Source of the DNA: Janthinobacterium rivuli
Lineage (GTDB): Bacteria > Pseudomonadota > Gammaproteobacteria > Burkholderiales > Burkholderiaceae_D
Direction: 5' to 3'
DNA length: 64,000 nt
Assembly (NCBI RefSeq): GCF_009208735.1
Contig: NZ_WFLJ01000023.1
Span: forward strand, 48,179 to 112,178
The position numbers and the translations under genes are program-made. Of the stretch, positions 63,233 to 64,000 are shown one piece after another; positions within the stretch are counted from its first letter, which is position 1; every line of letters begins with the position of its first letter. The notes under the pieces are model-generated. The model had not been told where the DNA came from, did not search any database, and saw nothing but the letters and a program-made list of their open reading frames with translations.

Positions 63233-64000
63233 TCAATGCAGGGTCGGCGCGCCGGAGCCGGCCGGTGCAGGGGTAATCGTTCCCGGCACAACAAAAGCGT
63301 CGAAGGCCCGCTTCATGTCGAGCACGAAGGGATCGCTGGCGATGGTGGCTTCCGCTTGCAGCTGGCATGCCTCGCGGTGCGCCTGCGCTTCCGCGCTGGC
63401 CGTGTACCAGACGGCGCCCAGTTCCGTGTCGACCGAAACCTTGCGGCCGAAGCGTTCGCTCAGCGCAGCCGCCAGTTTTTCCACGTTGGCCGGACTGCGC
63501 CACGTGTCGATCGGCACGCGCAGGCGGAACGTGGTGCTGTGGCCGTCGTGCAGGCATTCGATCAGCTCGGCCTGCACGGCCAGTTGCTGGGCCACGCCGC
63601 GCAAAGGCAGCACGGCGGCGACGGCCGGCCAGTTGCCGTCCCAGTCCAGGCCCGGCACGGGCGTGATCACATACGGCCCGCTGGGCGCGGCTTGCTTGGC
63701 GGCACGTTGCGGCATGACGACGGCGGGCTGCTCGCCGGGTGCATTGCCGGGTACAGCGACGGCGGCGGAGGCGCTGTCGTCGGAAAATTCGGTGACCCAC
63801 GGCGGCAAGTCGTCATCCTGCTGCTGCGCTTGCGGCGGCGCGGCAGGATGCGCCTGCTGCACGGGCGCTGGCGCTTCCATCACGGCCACGGGTGGCGCAT
63901 CGTCCCATGGCGCCGGCGCTTTGGCGGCGGCGGCCGGTGGCGGAGCAGCCTGGACTGGCGCGGACGGGGCTGGCGTGGCGACGGCCGCGGCCGGTGCCGG
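63233..64000 (-). CDS. dnaX: DNA polymerase III subunits gamma/tau, C-terminal part (5' end beyond window)
   Basis: The frame is open to the right window edge (about 255 residues seen). It consists of a proline/alanine-rich linker (APAPWDDAPPVAVMEAPAPV) and the tau C-terminal domain that binds DnaE and DnaB (GLDWDGNWPAVAAVLPLRGV, RKVSVDTELGAVWYTASAEA, DPFVLDMKRAFDAFVVPGTI). The ATPase core lies outside the window. Identity comes from this tail plus the ebfC-recR context. Confidence 0.92.
   Translation of the reverse strand, partial: PAPAAAVATPAPSAPVQAAPPPAAAAKAPAPWDDAPPVAVMEAPAPVQQAHPAAPPQAQQQDDDLPPWVTEFSDDSASAAVAVPGNAPGEQPAVVMPQRAAKQAAPSGPYVITPVPGLDWDGNWPAVAAVLPLRGVAQQLAVQAELIECLHDGHSTTFRLRVPIDTWRSPANVEKLAAALSERFGRKVSVDTELGAVWYTASAEAQAHREACQLQAEATIASDPFVLDMKRAFDAFVVPGTITPAPAGSGAPTLH

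Noticed and set aside
1..64000. CRISPR array
   Set aside because: No regularly spaced identical repeats of 23-40 nt with unique spacers were seen; the only multi-copy short repeats are the isolated GGGGTCAGACCC hairpins.

Overview
The window looks like chromosome of a high-GC betaproteobacterium, most likely an Oxalobacteraceae member close to Janthinobacterium. This is inferred from GC-rich codon use, the dnaX-ebfC-recR order, and the dispersed hairpins built on GGGGTCAGACCC. No marker gene fixes the genus.

Layout. (1) 1-11170 is host accessory DNA: a secreted protein cut by the window edge, a divergent TetR/MFS pair, a ProX-type deacylase, DUF3079, a frameshifted M15-type peptidase beside a small exported protein, GNAT, a glycosyltransferase-like protein, a GFA-family protein, a class-C-type serine hydrolase, and a type VI secretion remnant (DUF3396 immunity protein behind a PAAR gene broken by an in-frame TAG). 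(2) 11171-46361 is a complete-looking P2-like prophage of about 35.2 kb. It is bounded by a 14-bp direct repeat that is the 3' end of tRNA-Ser(UGA), and the integrase lies next to the intact tRNA. (3) 46438-64000 is core and signalling chromosome: two c-di-GMP/HDOD proteins, a Cache histidine kinase/LuxR regulator divergent from cstA-ybdD, a BarA-like hybrid kinase operon with a REC-PAS-GGDEF-EAL protein, a phytase-like lipoprotein, a CaiB/BaiF CoA-transferase, and recR, ebfC and the 3' part of dnaX.

The prophage keeps P2 order: portal Q and terminase P leftward; then O, N, M, L, X, a lysis cassette (holin-like, GH108 endolysin, nested Rz/Rz1), R, S, V, W, J, I, H, a fibre-assembly gene, FI, FII, E/E' with a T TTT TTG slippery site, T, U and D. 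After these come an XRE repressor facing an early operon with an Ogr-like activator, replication protein A (HUH type), a PP-loop protein, an AlpA-like excisionase and the tyrosine integrase.

Four AT-richer cargo loci interrupt this backbone at the usual moron positions: a multi-membrane-span protein near attL, a PD-(D/E)XK nuclease-like single gene between S and V, a Septu-type PtuA/PtuB pair between D and the repressor, and a T5orf172 (GIY-YIG-like) protein beside int. Septu is a known anti-phage system. The S-V nuclease-like gene and the attL membrane protein are the best candidates for undescribed defence or superinfection-exclusion genes.
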